64,000 nt of DNA from Planktothrix rubescens CCAP 1459/22 (GCA_904830895.1 LR882958.1:3736001-3800000); one strand, 5' to 3'; shown: positions 51,016 to 60,983, numbered from the stretch's first letter. The notes: generated from the sequence alone by a model not told the origin. A program made the numbers and translations.

Positions 51016-52287
51016 GTGAAAATTCTAGTAGTTGGAAATGGGGGACGGGAACACGCCATCGCCTGGACATTACTCCAGTCGCCCCAGGTTGAAAAAGTGT
51101 TTTGTACCCCCGGAAATGGCGGGACAGCTACCCTCAAAGGCTGTGAAAATTATCCGATTTCCGTAGAAGATTTTGAAGGGATAAAAAACTTAGTTCAAAA
51201 TCAGGATATTTCCCTGGTTGTAGTCGGGCCAGAATTACCCCTCGCCCTCGGAATTACCGACTATTTACAACAACACAATATTAAGGTATTCGGCCCCAAC
51301 CAAGCCGGGGCGCAACTAGAAGCCAGTAAAGCCTGGTCAAAAGCCTTCATGGAAGACGCCGGAATTCCCACGGCTAAGGCGGCCGTTTTTACCGATGCAG
51401 CCAGCGCTAAAGCCTATATTCAAACCGCGCCTATTGTAGTCAAAGCCGATGGGTTAGCCGCCGGAAAGGGTGTCACCGTTGCGACTACCGTGGAAATGGC
51501 CCATGAAGCCATTGATACTATTTTCGCCGGGGAATTTGGCCAGGATAACCTGCGGGTGGTGGTGGAGGACTTCTTAACCGGACAGGAAGTATCCGTACTC
51601 GCCCTAACAGATGGGTTAACTATTCGGCCATTAGTTCCAGCCCAAGACCATAAACAGGTCGGAGAGGGGGATACTGGCCCCAACACGGGGGGGATGGGGG
51701 CCTATGCTCCCACACCCCATCTCCCCCCGGAACTGCTGTCTCGCGTGCAACAGTCGGTCTTAGAACCCACTTTAGCCACCCTGCGTCAACGGGGAATTGA
51801 TTATCGGGGGGTGGTTTATGCCGGGTTGATGATTTCCCCGGAAGGTGAAATTCAGGTATTAGAATTTAACTGTCGGTTTGGCGACCCCGAAACCCAAACG
51901 GTTCTCGCCCTGTTAGAAACTCCCTTGGAAGAAGTCTTACTCGCCTGTTGTGAACAGCGCTTAGAACAGGTTTCTTTAATATGGAAATCGGGGGTTTCTG
52001 TGTGTGTGGTATTAGCTTCTGGGGGTTATCCCGGTTCATATCAAAAAGGCAAAGTTATCACTGGAATAGAAGATGCAGAAGCATCGGGGGCTATAATATT
52101 CCATGCGGGAACCCAACTACAAGACGGCCAAATTCTTACCGATGGCGGACGAGTTTTAGGGGTTACGGCCGTTGGGTCTACCTTCCAAGAAGCTATCACC
52201 CAAACCTATAAAGCGGTTAACTATATCAATTTTGAAGGACTTTACTATCGTCGAGATATTGGTTGTCGGGTGACGGTTGATGGTTAA
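51016..52287 (+). CDS. purD: Phosphoribosylamine-glycine ligase
   Basis: Second step of purine synthesis, an ATP-grasp enzyme joining phosphoribosylamine and glycine. MKILVVGNGGREHAIAWTLLQSPQV is the diagnostic N-terminus. VVGPELPLALGI, IVVKADGLAAGKGVTVA (ATP-grasp) and VLEFNCRFGDPETQ (metal site) follow, and LASGGYPGSYQKGKVITGI marks the C-terminal domain. Length 423 aa. The start codon is GTG. It separates two accessory modules, the ATPase pair and the restriction-modification gene. Confidence 0.97.
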   Translation: MKILVVGNGGREHAIAWTLLQSPQVEKVFCTPGNGGTATLKGCENYPISVEDFEGIKNLVQNQDISLVVVGPELPLALGITDYLQQHNIKVFGPNQAGAQLEASKAWSKAFMEDAGIPTAKAAVFTDAASAKAYIQTAPIVVKADGLAAGKGVTVATTVEMAHEAIDTIFAGEFGQDNLRVVVEDFLTGQEVSVLALTDGLTIRPLVPAQDHKQVGEGDTGPNTGGMGAYAPTPHLPPELLSRVQQSVLEPTLATLRQRGIDYRGVVYAGLMISPEGEIQVLEFNCRFGDPETQTVLALLETPLEEVLLACCEQRLEQVSLIWKSGVSVCVVLASGGYPGSYQKGKVITGIEDAEASGAIIFHAGTQLQDGQILTDGGRVLGVTAVGSTFQEAITQTYKAVNYINFEGLYYRRDIGCRVTVDG

Positions 52288-52455
52288 GCTGTTCAGGAGT
52301 TAAATTCTCTATCCCGAAATCATACAATTCTTGCAGTGCGGGCGTCTTCGCTCGCTATAAATAATAATATAGCAATTATGAATATTATCGAGATTATTAA
52401 ATCGGAGAATTTTGAGGCTGATACTCCCCAATTTGCAAGAGTTCTAATTATTACT

Positions 52456-54999
52456 TTAAATTAGAGGAAGCTGAGATTGATATAATTGTAAAAGATGTTG
52501 ACCATTAAAATGAATTAAATGGGTAACATCTTCGGCCACCCAAACATCAGTCTCCCAAGCAATTTCTGTCAAATATCCGACCATTGCTTTCCGACTCAGA
52601 AATGCTGTCACCATCACTAAAGGAATTTTTGAACTTTTAAACAACGTTTCAAGCTCTTTCTTTCGTTTGGGATTAATAGGGCCATGAGAAGTAACAGCTT
52701 CAATTAAAATCAACCAATTATTGGCTGTAAAATGAATGATCACATCTGGCATTTTACCATGATAATCAATAGTAATCCCTAAATTGGCGAATATAGATTT
52801 ATCAAAGTGAGCGAATTTTTCATCGGTATCTCCTACATAAATCAACCTTCCTCCTGGTGTAAATCGAGGTGCAAATTCAGTAATAATTTTTTCAATTAAA
52901 ACATTTTGACCACCTGGTGAAAGTGTTTTTATTTCTCCTTCAATAATAATAGGAATTCGAGACATTTCTCGTTCTGTGGCATAACTATCTTTCAAAGATT
53001 GAATAGAAGCAAGGTAAGTTTTAATCCTTTTTTTCCATTCTGGATTTCCATAAATTCGTAATAACTCTAAAGCACTTTCTTCAATTTGATAAACGGTTTT
53101 AGGACTATTAATTGGACGATTAGATTTATCAGGGTTGGCAACAATTAAAGCAGCATCTAAAAATTGGTGAATGGTTTGGCGACGGACAGTTTCTCTCGTA
53201 TTTGGTTTATAATTTTTACCATAATATTGTGCCATAAATTCCATCATGGGTGTAATTCCCATTAAGGGAGATGCAGCAGACTCCCATTTATCATTAGGTT
53301 TAAGATTTAGTAAAGCCAGTAATGTTAATGCTGACCGTTCATTCCGTTGTGCTTTGGGAAATTCCAGTTGTTCAAGGATATTTAAAGCTTGATCAATTCT
53401 GGATTTGATTAAAATCGGATTATTTTCTGTAAAATCTGCCATATTCAATAATTCTTTCTGAATTAGTGTATCAATATTTTCTTGAGAAGGAAACAAATTA
53501 TTAATCTGTTCCCCTAACCATAATAACTGTTCTAATGTAGGATAATTCAAATTTCTGAAGTCAGTTGCATTCACTTGAGTATTTCCATTAAACAGCCGGA
53601 AAAATGAATCGACAAGACTTGAATTTAAGTAAATTGCTAGTCCCCGTGCTAGGGTCAAGGATAATCCTTGTCCGTTTTGATGAAAATAGTTAAGGTGATT
53701 TTCAAAACCTACCCATTTAGTATTAATAGTATTGGCATCATAAACCGCAGCAACCACTCGCTTTTTTTCCTCTTTAGAAGAAAACCGCTTTATCAAAACA
53801 TAATGTTCATTAGGAACTAATAGATTAGCTGTTTCTTCGGTTTTAACTAAAGATTGAGGCTTCTTTGTTACCGTTGGATATTTAATATATCCCCATGAAA
53901 AATGCACTGGATAAATTAGGGGTATATTCCCCTCTTTTAGTAAAGGTCTTAAATATTCCTTGGCTCGAAAATCTACAACTCGTCCCGTTGAAACACTTAT
54001 TCCCAAATCTTTTAAAGTACATGGAAAACAGTCCATCTGTTGTACAATTTGTTGACTCAATATATTAGGTAAAATTCTAATAAATTGTTCTGTATCCCGG
54101 GGATTTACAATTTCCTGATAAGGCAAGCTATGGGACAAAATCAAGTCATCCTCTGCACTATCACTACTATTAATAACAACAGTAGATTTTTTTTCAGTTT
54201 GTTTAATCGCGTGGATAATTATTGTTTCTTGTAGGACTTCATCATCCCGGAATGCTTCCTGTCGAGATTCAAAAAGATGCACTTGAGATAATGCCATTTG
54301 CTCTAAGAACATTCTACGAAAATCTCGAAAATATAACCCATTACAAAAACTTCTAGGTATAATGGCAACAAGTTCTCCATCGGGAACTAATAATTGCATT
54401 GCTGAGGCAATAAACCCCGGATAAATATTACTGGTTTCTAATCCGATAGAACGTAATAACATCCGATTTTTTGAGTTAGCATTAATTTTAAAATAAGGTG
54501 GATTTAAAATGGCGTGAGTAAAGGCAATATTTTCACTCTGATCAAATAAGTTAGGCTGAAGTTGATTGACTGCTGCCTCAATAAAATCAGTCGGGCGAAT
54601 TTCATAATTCAAGGAAATATTGGCTTTTTCACATTCTTTCGCACATCGATTTAAAGTTTGTTGCAGATAGTTTAAGAAAAATGTTTCAATTTCATAGGCA
54701 ATAATTCTTAACTTTAAAGGACGTTTTTGGAGTTGACAAATAGTATCAACAAATGCAGCCGATAATGAACCTATCCCTGCCCCGGCATCCAGAAGACAAA
54801 TTTCTGGTTTCTGCCAATTTTCAAACATTCCTGCCATTAATTCTGCTACAGCAGACGGTGTTAAAAATTGCCCCCTGTTCTGTTTTTGTGAACTGTCTAA
54901 TTTCTGACTTGCTAACAAGCGCAGTAAATCTACTTCAGCGAGAAACTGATGATCAAAATCAGAGGGTGAACTTAGACTAGGAACTTGGAGTTGAATCAC
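52456..54999 (-). CDS. Single-chain type II restriction-modification enzyme (N6-adenine methyltransferase plus BsuBI/PstI endonuclease)
   Basis: An 847-aa fusion. The N-terminal 300 residues are an adenine methyltransferase: QNRGQFLTPSAVAELMAGM, the S-adenosylmethionine site LLDAGAGIGSLSAAFVD and the catalytic HAILNPPYFKINAN near residue 165. The middle (about 300-640) is a target-recognition region. The last 170 residues match the BsuBI/PstI endonuclease family: GRLIYVGDTDEKFAHFD, KMPDVIIHF, ILIEAVTSHGPINPKRKKEL and the following helices, with Asp and Glu of a PD-(D/E)xK-like site. The start is a GTG without a clear Shine-Dalgarno. Its target sequence is unknown; BsuBI/PstI enzymes cut CTGCAG. 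Confidence 0.9.
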   Translation of the reverse strand: MIQLQVPSLSSPSDFDHQFLAEVDLLRLLASQKLDSSQKQNRGQFLTPSAVAELMAGMFENWQKPEICLLDAGAGIGSLSAAFVDTICQLQKRPLKLRIIAYEIETFFLNYLQQTLNRCAKECEKANISLNYEIRPTDFIEAAVNQLQPNLFDQSENIAFTHAILNPPYFKINANSKNRMLLRSIGLETSNIYPGFIASAMQLLVPDGELVAIIPRSFCNGLYFRDFRRMFLEQMALSQVHLFESRQEAFRDDEVLQETIIIHAIKQTEKKSTVVINSSDSAEDDLILSHSLPYQEIVNPRDTEQFIRILPNILSQQIVQQMDCFPCTLKDLGISVSTGRVVDFRAKEYLRPLLKEGNIPLIYPVHFSWGYIKYPTVTKKPQSLVKTEETANLLVPNEHYVLIKRFSSKEEKKRVVAAVYDANTINTKWVGFENHLNYFHQNGQGLSLTLARGLAIYLNSSLVDSFFRLFNGNTQVNATDFRNLNYPTLEQLLWLGEQINNLFPSQENIDTLIQKELLNMADFTENNPILIKSRIDQALNILEQLEFPKAQRNERSALTLLALLNLKPNDKWESAASPLMGITPMMEFMAQYYGKNYKPNTRETVRRQTIHQFLDAALIVANPDKSNRPINSPKTVYQIEESALELLRIYGNPEWKKRIKTYLASIQSLKDSYATEREMSRIPIIIEGEIKTLSPGGQNVLIEKIITEFAPRFTPGGRLIYVGDTDEKFAHFDKSIFANLGITIDYHGKMPDVIIHFTANNWLILIEAVTSHGPINPKRKKELETLFKSSKIPLVMVTAFLSRKAMVGYLTEIAWETDVWVAEDVTHLIHFNGQHLLQLYQSQLPLI

Positions 55000-55086
55000 G
55001 GTTAACTGTTAGGGAATGGTTAGAACCTAGAATAAAGGGATTGAACAATCATGTTATACTAAAATTATTACTTATATAATAAGATT

Positions 55087-55458
55087 ATGGATATTATCGA
55101 GATTATTAAACAAGATTATCAACAATTTCCTAATAACCAAAGCTATCATATTTATGCCGATAATGTTTATTTTGCAGACCCAATGAACAAATTTAACGGA
55201 TTACAACGTTATCAACAAATGATTGGGTTTATGAAAACTTGGTTTTTAGACATTCAACTGGATTTACACAATATTACTCAAACTGATAATTTAATTGAAA
55301 CCCGGTGGACACTCAGTTGGACAACTCCCCTACCCTGGAAACCCAGAATTTCTATCCCAGGACGGAGTGAACTCAAGCTCAACGCCCATAACCTAATTGA
55401 AAGCCATATCGACTATTGGGACTGTTCGCGCTGGGATGTGGTGAAACAGTTATTCTGA
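55087..55458 (+). CDS. DUF2358 domain protein
   Basis: Small conserved protein (123 aa) of the SnoaL-like fold: MDIIEIIKQDYQQFPNNQSYHIYADNVYFADPMNKFNGLQRYQQMIGFMKTWFLDIQLDLHNI followed by ETRWTLSWTTPLPWKPRISIPGRSELKL. DUF2358 proteins occur in cyanobacteria and plastids; the function is unknown. It begins 87 bp after the restriction gene on the opposite strand, so the two are divergent. Confidence 0.85.
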   Translation: MDIIEIIKQDYQQFPNNQSYHIYADNVYFADPMNKFNGLQRYQQMIGFMKTWFLDIQLDLHNITQTDNLIETRWTLSWTTPLPWKPRISIPGRSELKLNAHNLIESHIDYWDCSRWDVVKQLF

Positions 55459-55510
55459 CTAAAAACCCGCTAACATTAAATAATGTAAACAAATTTTAAG
55501 TTTAAACGGT

Positions 55511-56698
55511 ATGCGCGTAATTCTAATGACGGGTAAAGGTGGCGTGGGTAAAACCTCCGTTGCGGCGGCAACAGGCTTACGCTGTGCGGAGTTGGGGCAT
55601 AAAACCCTGGTATTGAGTACCGACCCCGCCCACTCCCTCGCTGATAGCTTTGATATGCCTTTGGGACACGAACCCCGTCTCGTCCGACCTAACCTGTGGG
55701 GGGCAGAATTAGATGCCCTGATGGAACTTGAAGGCAACTGGGGGGCGGTGAAACGCTATATTAGTCAGGTATTACAGGCGCAAGGACTTGATGGAGTTCA
55801 AGCGGAAGAACTGGCCATCTTACCCGGCATGGACGAAATTTTCGGTCTGGTGCGGATGAAACGCCATTATGATGAAAAAGATTTTGAAGTTTTAATTATT
55901 GATTCAGCCCCAACGGGAACAGCGTTAAGACTGTTAAGTTTACCTGAAGTGGGGGGTTGGTATATGAGAAAATTTTATAAACCGTTACAAGGAATGTCGG
56001 TGGCGTTGCGTCCTCTATTTGAACCGATTTTTAGACCTTTGACCGGGTTTTCTTTACCTGATAAAGAAGTTATGGATGCACCTTATGAATTTTATGAAAA
56101 AATTGAAGCTTTAGAAAAGGTTTTAACCGATAATATGCAAACCTCGGTACGTTTAGTTACCAACCCGGAAAAAATGGTAATTAAAGAATCTTTACGCGCC
56201 CATGCCTATTTAAGTTTGTATAATGTTTCTACGGATTTAGTGATCGCAAATCGGATTATTCCTGAAGAAGTGACTGATCCATTTTTCCAAAAATGGAAAG
56301 AAAATCAGAAACAATATCGTCAAGAAATTCATGATAACTTTAGACCCTTACCTGTTAAGGAAGTGCCGTTATTTTCTGAGGAGTTGTGTGGGTTTAAAGC
56401 CTTAGAAAGATTAAAAGAAGTGCTATATAAAGATGAAGATCCTAGTCAGGTTTACTATAAGGAAAATACACTTCGCGTGGTGGTAGACAATAATGAATAT
56501 ACGCTAGAATTGTATTTACCAGGAATTCCTAAAGAGCAGGTTCAATTAAATAAAACCGGAGACGAACTCAATATTAGAATTGGTAATCATCGCCGGAATT
56601 TAGTTTTACCCCAAGCTTTAGCTATGTTGCAACCTTCTGGGGCAAAAATGGAAGATGATTATTTGAAAATCAAGTTTGCCAATGGGGTGAAAGTGTAA
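55511..56698 (+). CDS. ArsA/GET3-family ATPase with C-terminal HSP20-like domain
   Basis: Soluble ATPase of the ArsA/TRC40 group. [24 protein letters not shown] is the deviant Walker [16 protein letters not shown] switch I and [19 protein letters not shown] the Walker B. The C-terminal 80 residues ([39 protein letters not shown] ... [11 protein letters not shown]) form a small beta-sandwich like HSP20/alpha-crystallin, found in the cyanobacterial/plastid members. Cysteines that bind arsenite in ArsA are not evident, so a protein-targeting or chaperone role is more likely than metal export. Length 395 aa. Confidence 0.9.
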   Translation: MRVILMTGKGGVGKTSVAAATGLRCAELGHKTLVLSTDPAHSLADSFDMPLGHEPRLVRPNLWGAELDALMELEGNWGAVKRYISQVLQAQGLDGVQAEELAILPGMDEIFGLVRMKRHYDEKDFEVLIIDSAPTGTALRLLSLPEVGGWYMRKFYKPLQGMSVALRPLFEPIFRPLTGFSLPDKEVMDAPYEFYEKIEALEKVLTDNMQTSVRLVTNPEKMVIKESLRAHAYLSLYNVSTDLVIANRIIPEEVTDPFFQKWKENQKQYRQEIHDNFRPLPVKEVPLFSEELCGFKALERLKEVLYKDEDPSQVYYKENTLRVVVDNNEYTLELYLPGIPKEQVQLNKTGDELNIRIGNHRRNLVLPQALAMLQPSGAKMEDDYLKIKFANGVKV

Positions 56699-56768
56699 AG
56701 TTTAGAAATCTGGTTTCTTAGACAATAAGTAGGTGGGCGTAATTAAGCATCAGAAGCGAGGACACACT

Positions 56769-56903
56769 AAGTAGTTACACAAAATAAATTACCTAGTTGA
56801 GAGAGGGAACACCGGAACAGCCCCCCCAAACTCCCCGTGCACGGGGGGCTAGGGGGGGAGGGAACAGGGTGGAGGATGTGTAATTAATTTTGTTTAGGTA
56901 CTT
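56769..56903. mobile_element. 135-bp MITE-like element, copy 2
   Basis: Same length as 12143-12277, with three base differences in 135 bp. The inverted ends aagta...tactt and the internal CCCC-rich hairpin are retained. It lies in the 312-bp gap between the ArsA-like gene and terC, which otherwise contains only AT-rich DNA. No target duplication is clear. Confidence 0.85.
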
Positions 56904-57010
56904 ACCTACTTCCTCTGCTATCCTAATCCCCATCCTGAGCAATCGGCGACAAATATGGCAAACTCTAATATAATTTCAGATTATGACACTATAGGAATCA
57001 TCAATCATTA

Positions 57011-57718
57011 ATGTTAGATCTTGATAATGTTCTTGAATCTTCTCGACATATAGAGTTAAATCTTCTCGTATTACTACCGATTTTAATTGCCCTAGAAGCA
57101 GTATTGTCGGCTGATAATGCTATTGCTCTCGCTTCTATTTCCTGTGGATTGGAAGATCCAAAACTTCAAAATAAAGCCTTAAATATTGGTTTATTTTTAG
57201 CTTTTATTTTACGGATTATCTTAATTATTACTGCGACTTGGGTAATTAAGTATTGGCAGTTTGAATTATTAGGGGCTTTATATTTACTTTGGTTAGTATT
57301 TCGATATTTTTTCAATAAAAGTCAGGAAGATGACTCAGAAAAAGTTATGCGTTATAAGTCTTTCTGGCAAGTTCTCCCCCTGATTGCTGTAACGGATCTT
57401 GCTTTTTCTCTTGATAGTGTTACTGCCGCGATTGCAATTTCTGATAGAGCTTGGCTGGTGATTACGGGAGCTACTATCGGAATTATTATTTTGCGATTTA
57501 TGGCGAGTTTATTTATTAAGTGGTTAAAGGAATATGTCTATTTAGAAACTGCTGGATATTTAACCGTTGGTTTAGTGGGGTTACGATTATTAATTCGGGT
57601 GATTGATTCGGCTTTAGTCCCGCCGGAATGGTTAATGGTTGTTCTCACCCTAGGTTTATTTGCTTGGGGATTTTCCCAAAGGGTTGCGGATGCCCCTAAT
57701 AATCATAATAATAGTTAA
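57011..57718 (+). CDS. TerC family integral membrane protein
   Basis: Membrane protein of 235 aa with about seven helices. LLPILIALEAVLSADNAIALASI near residue 20 and LIAVTDLAFSLDSVTAAIAIS near residue 125 carry the acidic motifs (ADNA and AFSLDS) that define the TerC family. Members influence metal (especially manganese) handling or tellurite resistance; plant relatives help thylakoid formation. Which applies here is not known. The start is an ATG at 57011. Confidence 0.92.
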   Translation: MLDLDNVLESSRHIELNLLVLLPILIALEAVLSADNAIALASISCGLEDPKLQNKALNIGLFLAFILRIILIITATWVIKYWQFELLGALYLLWLVFRYFFNKSQEDDSEKVMRYKSFWQVLPLIAVTDLAFSLDSVTAAIAISDRAWLVITGATIGIIILRFMASLFIKWLKEYVYLETAGYLTVGLVGLRLLIRVIDSALVPPEWLMVVLTLGLFAWGFSQRVADAPNNHNNS

Positions 57719-57764
57719 TCGTTAACGGTTAACCCATAATTGTTAACCGCTAACTTGATGAAAG

Positions 57765-58214
57765 CTACTCGACCAACCAGGGTTTCATAGTTGATTCCCA
57801 ATTGGCTAATTCAGCATCGGTAAACCAAAGGCTAATTTCCCGTTGTGCGGTTTCAATGGCATCGGAACCATGAATAATATTACGGCCAATACTTACGGCA
57901 AAATCACCCCGAATTGTACCCGGTTCGGCGGTTAAGGGGTTGGTTGCTCCAATAATTCTACGAGCAGAAGCCACAACGCCATCTCCTTCCCAGACCATAG
58001 CCACTAAGGGGCCAGAGGTAATAAAAGACACTAAATCCTTGAAAAAGGGTCTTTCTTTGTGGATATCATAGTGGCGTTCGGCTAACTCCTGACTGGCAAT
58101 GATTAACTTCAAGCCAACGAGGGTAAAACCTTTGGCTTCAAAGCGCCCAATAATTTCCCCTACGAGTCCGCGCTGTACGCCATCGGGTTTAATTGCAATA
58201 AATGTCCGTTCCAA
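57765..58214 (-). CDS. ndk: Nucleoside diphosphate kinase
   Basis: Transfers phosphate between nucleoside triphosphates and diphosphates. The 149 aa include [45 protein letters not shown] and the catalytic histidine segment [16 protein letters not shown]. The start codon is TTG at 58214, supported by AAGGAG 6 nt upstream; the product starts exactly where homologues do. It diverges from speA with 129 bp between the starts. Confidence 0.96.
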   Translation of the reverse strand: MERTFIAIKPDGVQRGLVGEIIGRFEAKGFTLVGLKLIIASQELAERHYDIHKERPFFKDLVSFITSGPLVAMVWEGDGVVASARRIIGATNPLTAEPGTIRGDFAVSIGRNIIHGSDAIETAQREISLWFTDAELANWESTMKPWLVE

Positions 58215-58343
58215 GGAAATCTCCTTAACTGTGATTCAAGTTCACAACTTAGATTACCGTATACTTGGCAACAGAGGGCTGGTTAATCTTAACTTAAACC
58301 GCTACACTGTCTGATGGTTGCTCAATGGCAAGGATAGAAATAG

Positions 58344-60335
58344 ATGGATGTCAATGCACTCGCCCCTAAACTCCAGACACCAGAGGTTGTAACGGAGTCC
58401 CCCCAGGTCACGATGAAAAAGACCTGGACAGTTGAAGATAGCGAAAAACTCTATCGCATCCAGGGATGGGGTGATCCTTATTTTTCGATTAATGCTGCGG
58501 GTAATATTACGGTGTCCCCGAAAGCGAACCGAGGGGGATCTTTAGATTTATTAAAATTAGTCGAATCCCTGAAAAGTCGCAATATTGAGTTACCTTTATT
58601 AATCCGTTTTCCTGATATTCTTGAAGACCGAATTGAACGATTAAATGCTTGTTTTGCAAAGGCGATCGCCCGTTATAGTTATACAGGGGTTTATCGGGGG
58701 GTTTATCCGGTTAAATGTAATCAAGAACGGCATTTACTTGAAGATTTAGTCCGGTTTGGTCAACCCTATAATTTTGGCTTAGAAGCGGGATCAAAGCCTG
58801 AATTATTAATTGCTTTAGCCCTATTGAAAAATTCCAATTCTCTATTAATTTGTAATGGCTATAAAGACCAGGAATATATTGATACTGCCATTTTAGCCCA
58901 ACGCTTGGGACAGACCGCGATTATTGTTTTAGAACAAATTGAAGAAGTGAATTTAGTCATCGCTGCGAGTCAACAATTAGGCATTCGTCCGATTGTGGGA
59001 GTCCGGGCTAAATTGAGTACCAGGGGAATGGGACGTTGGGGCGGTTCAACGGGCGATCGGGCTAAATTTGGCTTAACTATTCCTGAAATTATGGACGTAG
59101 TTGAAAAGCTGAAAAAAGCAGAAATGCTAGATAGTTTACAACTGTTACATTTTCATATTGGTTCTCAAATTTCTTCGATTAGTGTGATTAAAGATGCCCT
59201 GCAAGAAGCTAGTCAAATTTATGTAGAATTGGCGAAACTAGGAGCAAATATGAAATATTTGGATGTGGGGGGCGGTTTAGGTGTCGATTATGACGGGTCT
59301 AAAACCAATTTCCACGCCTCTAAAAACTACAATATGCAGAATTATGCTAATGATGTTGTTGCCGAGGTTAAGGAGGCTTGTGAGGAGCGAAAATTACCAG
59401 TTCCCACATTAATTAGTGAAAGTGGACGGGCGATCGCTTCCCATCAATCGGTGTTAGTATTTGATGTGTTAGGGAGTAGTGATATTCCCATAGATGAACC
59501 CCCGGTGATTACCGAAAAAGATCATCTAATTTTAAGGAATTTGGATAACACTTATCAATCTATTAATCAAGATAACTACCAAGAAGCCTATCACGATGCT
59601 ACCCAATTTAAAGGGGAAGCAATTAGTTTATTTGGATTTGGTTATTTAAGTTTAAGCGATCGCGCCAAAGCTGAAAAAATTCATTGGGCTTGTTGTCGAA
59701 AAATCTTAGAAATTGTCAGAAATTCCGATTATATTCCCGATGAATTAGAAGACTTAGAAAAGATTATGGCTTCGATTTATTATGTCAATCTTTCGGTGTT
59801 CAAATCTGCCCCCGATACCTGGGCAATTGATCAATTATTCCCAATTATGCCGATTCATAGATTAGATGAAGAACCGACAAAACGGGCAACTTTAGCGGAT
59901 TTAACCTGTGATAGTGATGGCAAAATTGATCAGTTTATTGATTTACGAGATGTGAAATATGTTTTAGAATTACATTCTTTAGAACAGAGTGAAGATTTAT
60001 CTCAAAATCCCAATCAAAAACAACCCTATTATTTGGGAATGTTTTTAGCGGGTGCTTACCAAGAAATTATGGGAAATCTGCATAATTTATTTGGGGATAC
60101 GAATGTAGTTCATATTAAACTTACTCCTCAAGGATATCAAATTGAAGCGGTGATTAAGGGAGATACTATGCAGGAAGTTTTGGGTTATGTTCAGTATGAT
60201 ACAGAGGATTTAATTGAAAGTATTCGTCGCCAAACCGAACAGGCGTTAGAACAAAAACGGATTAGTTTAGAAGAATCTCAACTGCTATTACAAAACTACG
60301 AACGCAGTTTGCGGCGTTATACCTACCTCCATTAA
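58344..60335 (+). CDS. speA: Biosynthetic arginine decarboxylase
   Basis: PLP enzyme producing agmatine for polyamine synthesis. MKKTWTVEDSEKLYRIQGWGDPYFSINAAGNITVSP is the family start. YTGVYRGVYPVKCNQERHLLEDL holds the PLP lysine, LQLLHFHIGSQISSI and MKYLDVGGGLGVDYDGS are the fold-III decarboxylase sites, and ESGRAIASHQSVLVF is the C-terminal domain entry. Length 663 aa is typical. It lies opposite ndk and is followed by two hairpins. Confidence 0.95.
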   Translation: MDVNALAPKLQTPEVVTESPQVTMKKTWTVEDSEKLYRIQGWGDPYFSINAAGNITVSPKANRGGSLDLLKLVESLKSRNIELPLLIRFPDILEDRIERLNACFAKAIARYSYTGVYRGVYPVKCNQERHLLEDLVRFGQPYNFGLEAGSKPELLIALALLKNSNSLLICNGYKDQEYIDTAILAQRLGQTAIIVLEQIEEVNLVIAASQQLGIRPIVGVRAKLSTRGMGRWGGSTGDRAKFGLTIPEIMDVVEKLKKAEMLDSLQLLHFHIGSQISSISVIKDALQEASQIYVELAKLGANMKYLDVGGGLGVDYDGSKTNFHASKNYNMQNYANDVVAEVKEACEERKLPVPTLISESGRAIASHQSVLVFDVLGSSDIPIDEPPVITEKDHLILRNLDNTYQSINQDNYQEAYHDATQFKGEAISLFGFGYLSLSDRAKAEKIHWACCRKILEIVRNSDYIPDELEDLEKIMASIYYVNLSVFKSAPDTWAIDQLFPIMPIHRLDEEPTKRATLADLTCDSDGKIDQFIDLRDVKYVLELHSLEQSEDLSQNPNQKQPYYLGMFLAGAYQEIMGNLHNLFGDTNVVHIKLTPQGYQIEAVIKGDTMQEVLGYVQYDTEDLIESIRRQTEQALEQKRISLEESQLLLQNYERSLRRYTYLH

Positions 60336-60343
60336 CCCCGTAG

Positions 60344-60447
60344 GGTGCGTGCGGTTCGCTTACGCACCAAACCAATATTAAATGGAATTATAACCGCTAA
60401 AGATGATCCCCCCTAACCCCATTAAAAAGGGGAAATTAGGAGGGATA
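60344..60447 (+). terminator. Two hairpins after speA
   Basis: ggtgcgt (60344-60350) pairs with acgcacc (60362-60368). A second foldback, tcccccctaa...ttaggaggga, spans about 60406-60447 with a cccc/gggg inner stem. The first starts 9 bp after the speA stop and is the likelier terminator; neither has a long T run. Both may instead be dispersed repeats. Confidence 0.45.
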
Positions 60448-60536
60448 ATTTAGTAATTTCAGATAACCTTTTTTCCCGCAAGACAAGTTATTATTATTCA
60501 ATAAAACTATTACGAGAATAATAATTCGACTAAAAA

Positions 60537-60686
60537 TCATCCTACTTTGCGTTTGTTCATATCTGCCAGAAATAGCTGTTGATATTTCAAGAATTTGTCA
60601 TGCCATTCTTTAAAACGGCGATCGCCATCACGGACTAACATTTGACGATATTCTTCGGAAGGGATATAACGCTTTTTAGTTGCCAT
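60537..60686 (-). CDS. Small conserved-looking hypothetical protein (49 aa)
   Basis: The minus strand reads MATKKRYIPSEEYRQMLVRD and continues GDRRFKEWHDKFLKYQQLFL, then ADMNKRKVG and stop. It is a compact, charged helical protein with no rare-codon or repeat signature, and contains a HIP1 octamer in frame (60618). It lies alone in the gap between speA and the foldback element. Coding is inferred from codon use and composition; no function can be given. Confidence 0.6.
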   Translation of the reverse strand: MATKKRYIPSEEYRQMLVRDGDRRFKEWHDKFLKYQQLFLADMNKRKVG

Positions 60687-60797
60687 AGTGCTGATCCATT
60701 AAATTATTTTTAGACTTTATTTACATGGTAAAATACTAACATAATCTCGCCCTATTTATCTCAGTCTTGAGGATGATTTTTAGGCTTAGAAACCGGG

Positions 60798-60983
60798 CAG
60801 GGCTGTTTCATTCTCTAAGAAAAACTGTGTGACCTCTCCCCCAACCCCTCTCCTGCGAGGAGAGGGGAGACTAATTATTACTATTAAACATAAAAAACCA
60901 TTTATTACTCCCCCTTCCCTAGTAGGGAAGAGGGTTGGGGGGTTAGGTCACAAAGGTTTTTGGGAGAAAATGAAACAGCCCTG
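60798..60983. mobile_element. 186-bp foldback (MITE-like) element
   Basis: Perfect 15-bp ends, cagggctgtttcatt (60798-60812) and aatgaaacagccctg (60969-60983). The similarity continues inward as an imperfect inverted repeat of about 50 bp per arm, including tgtgtgacct/aggtcaca. Inside are two strong stems, cccctctcct-gcg-aggagagggg and cttccct-ag-tagggaag. Short reading frames across it are chance products of the repeats. No transposase is present, so it would be non-autonomous. Confidence 0.75.

Noticed and set aside
55511-56698. Arsenite efflux ATPase
   Set aside because: No arsB, arsR or arsenite-binding cysteine set is evident; the HSP20-like tail points to the GET3-like cyanobacterial group.
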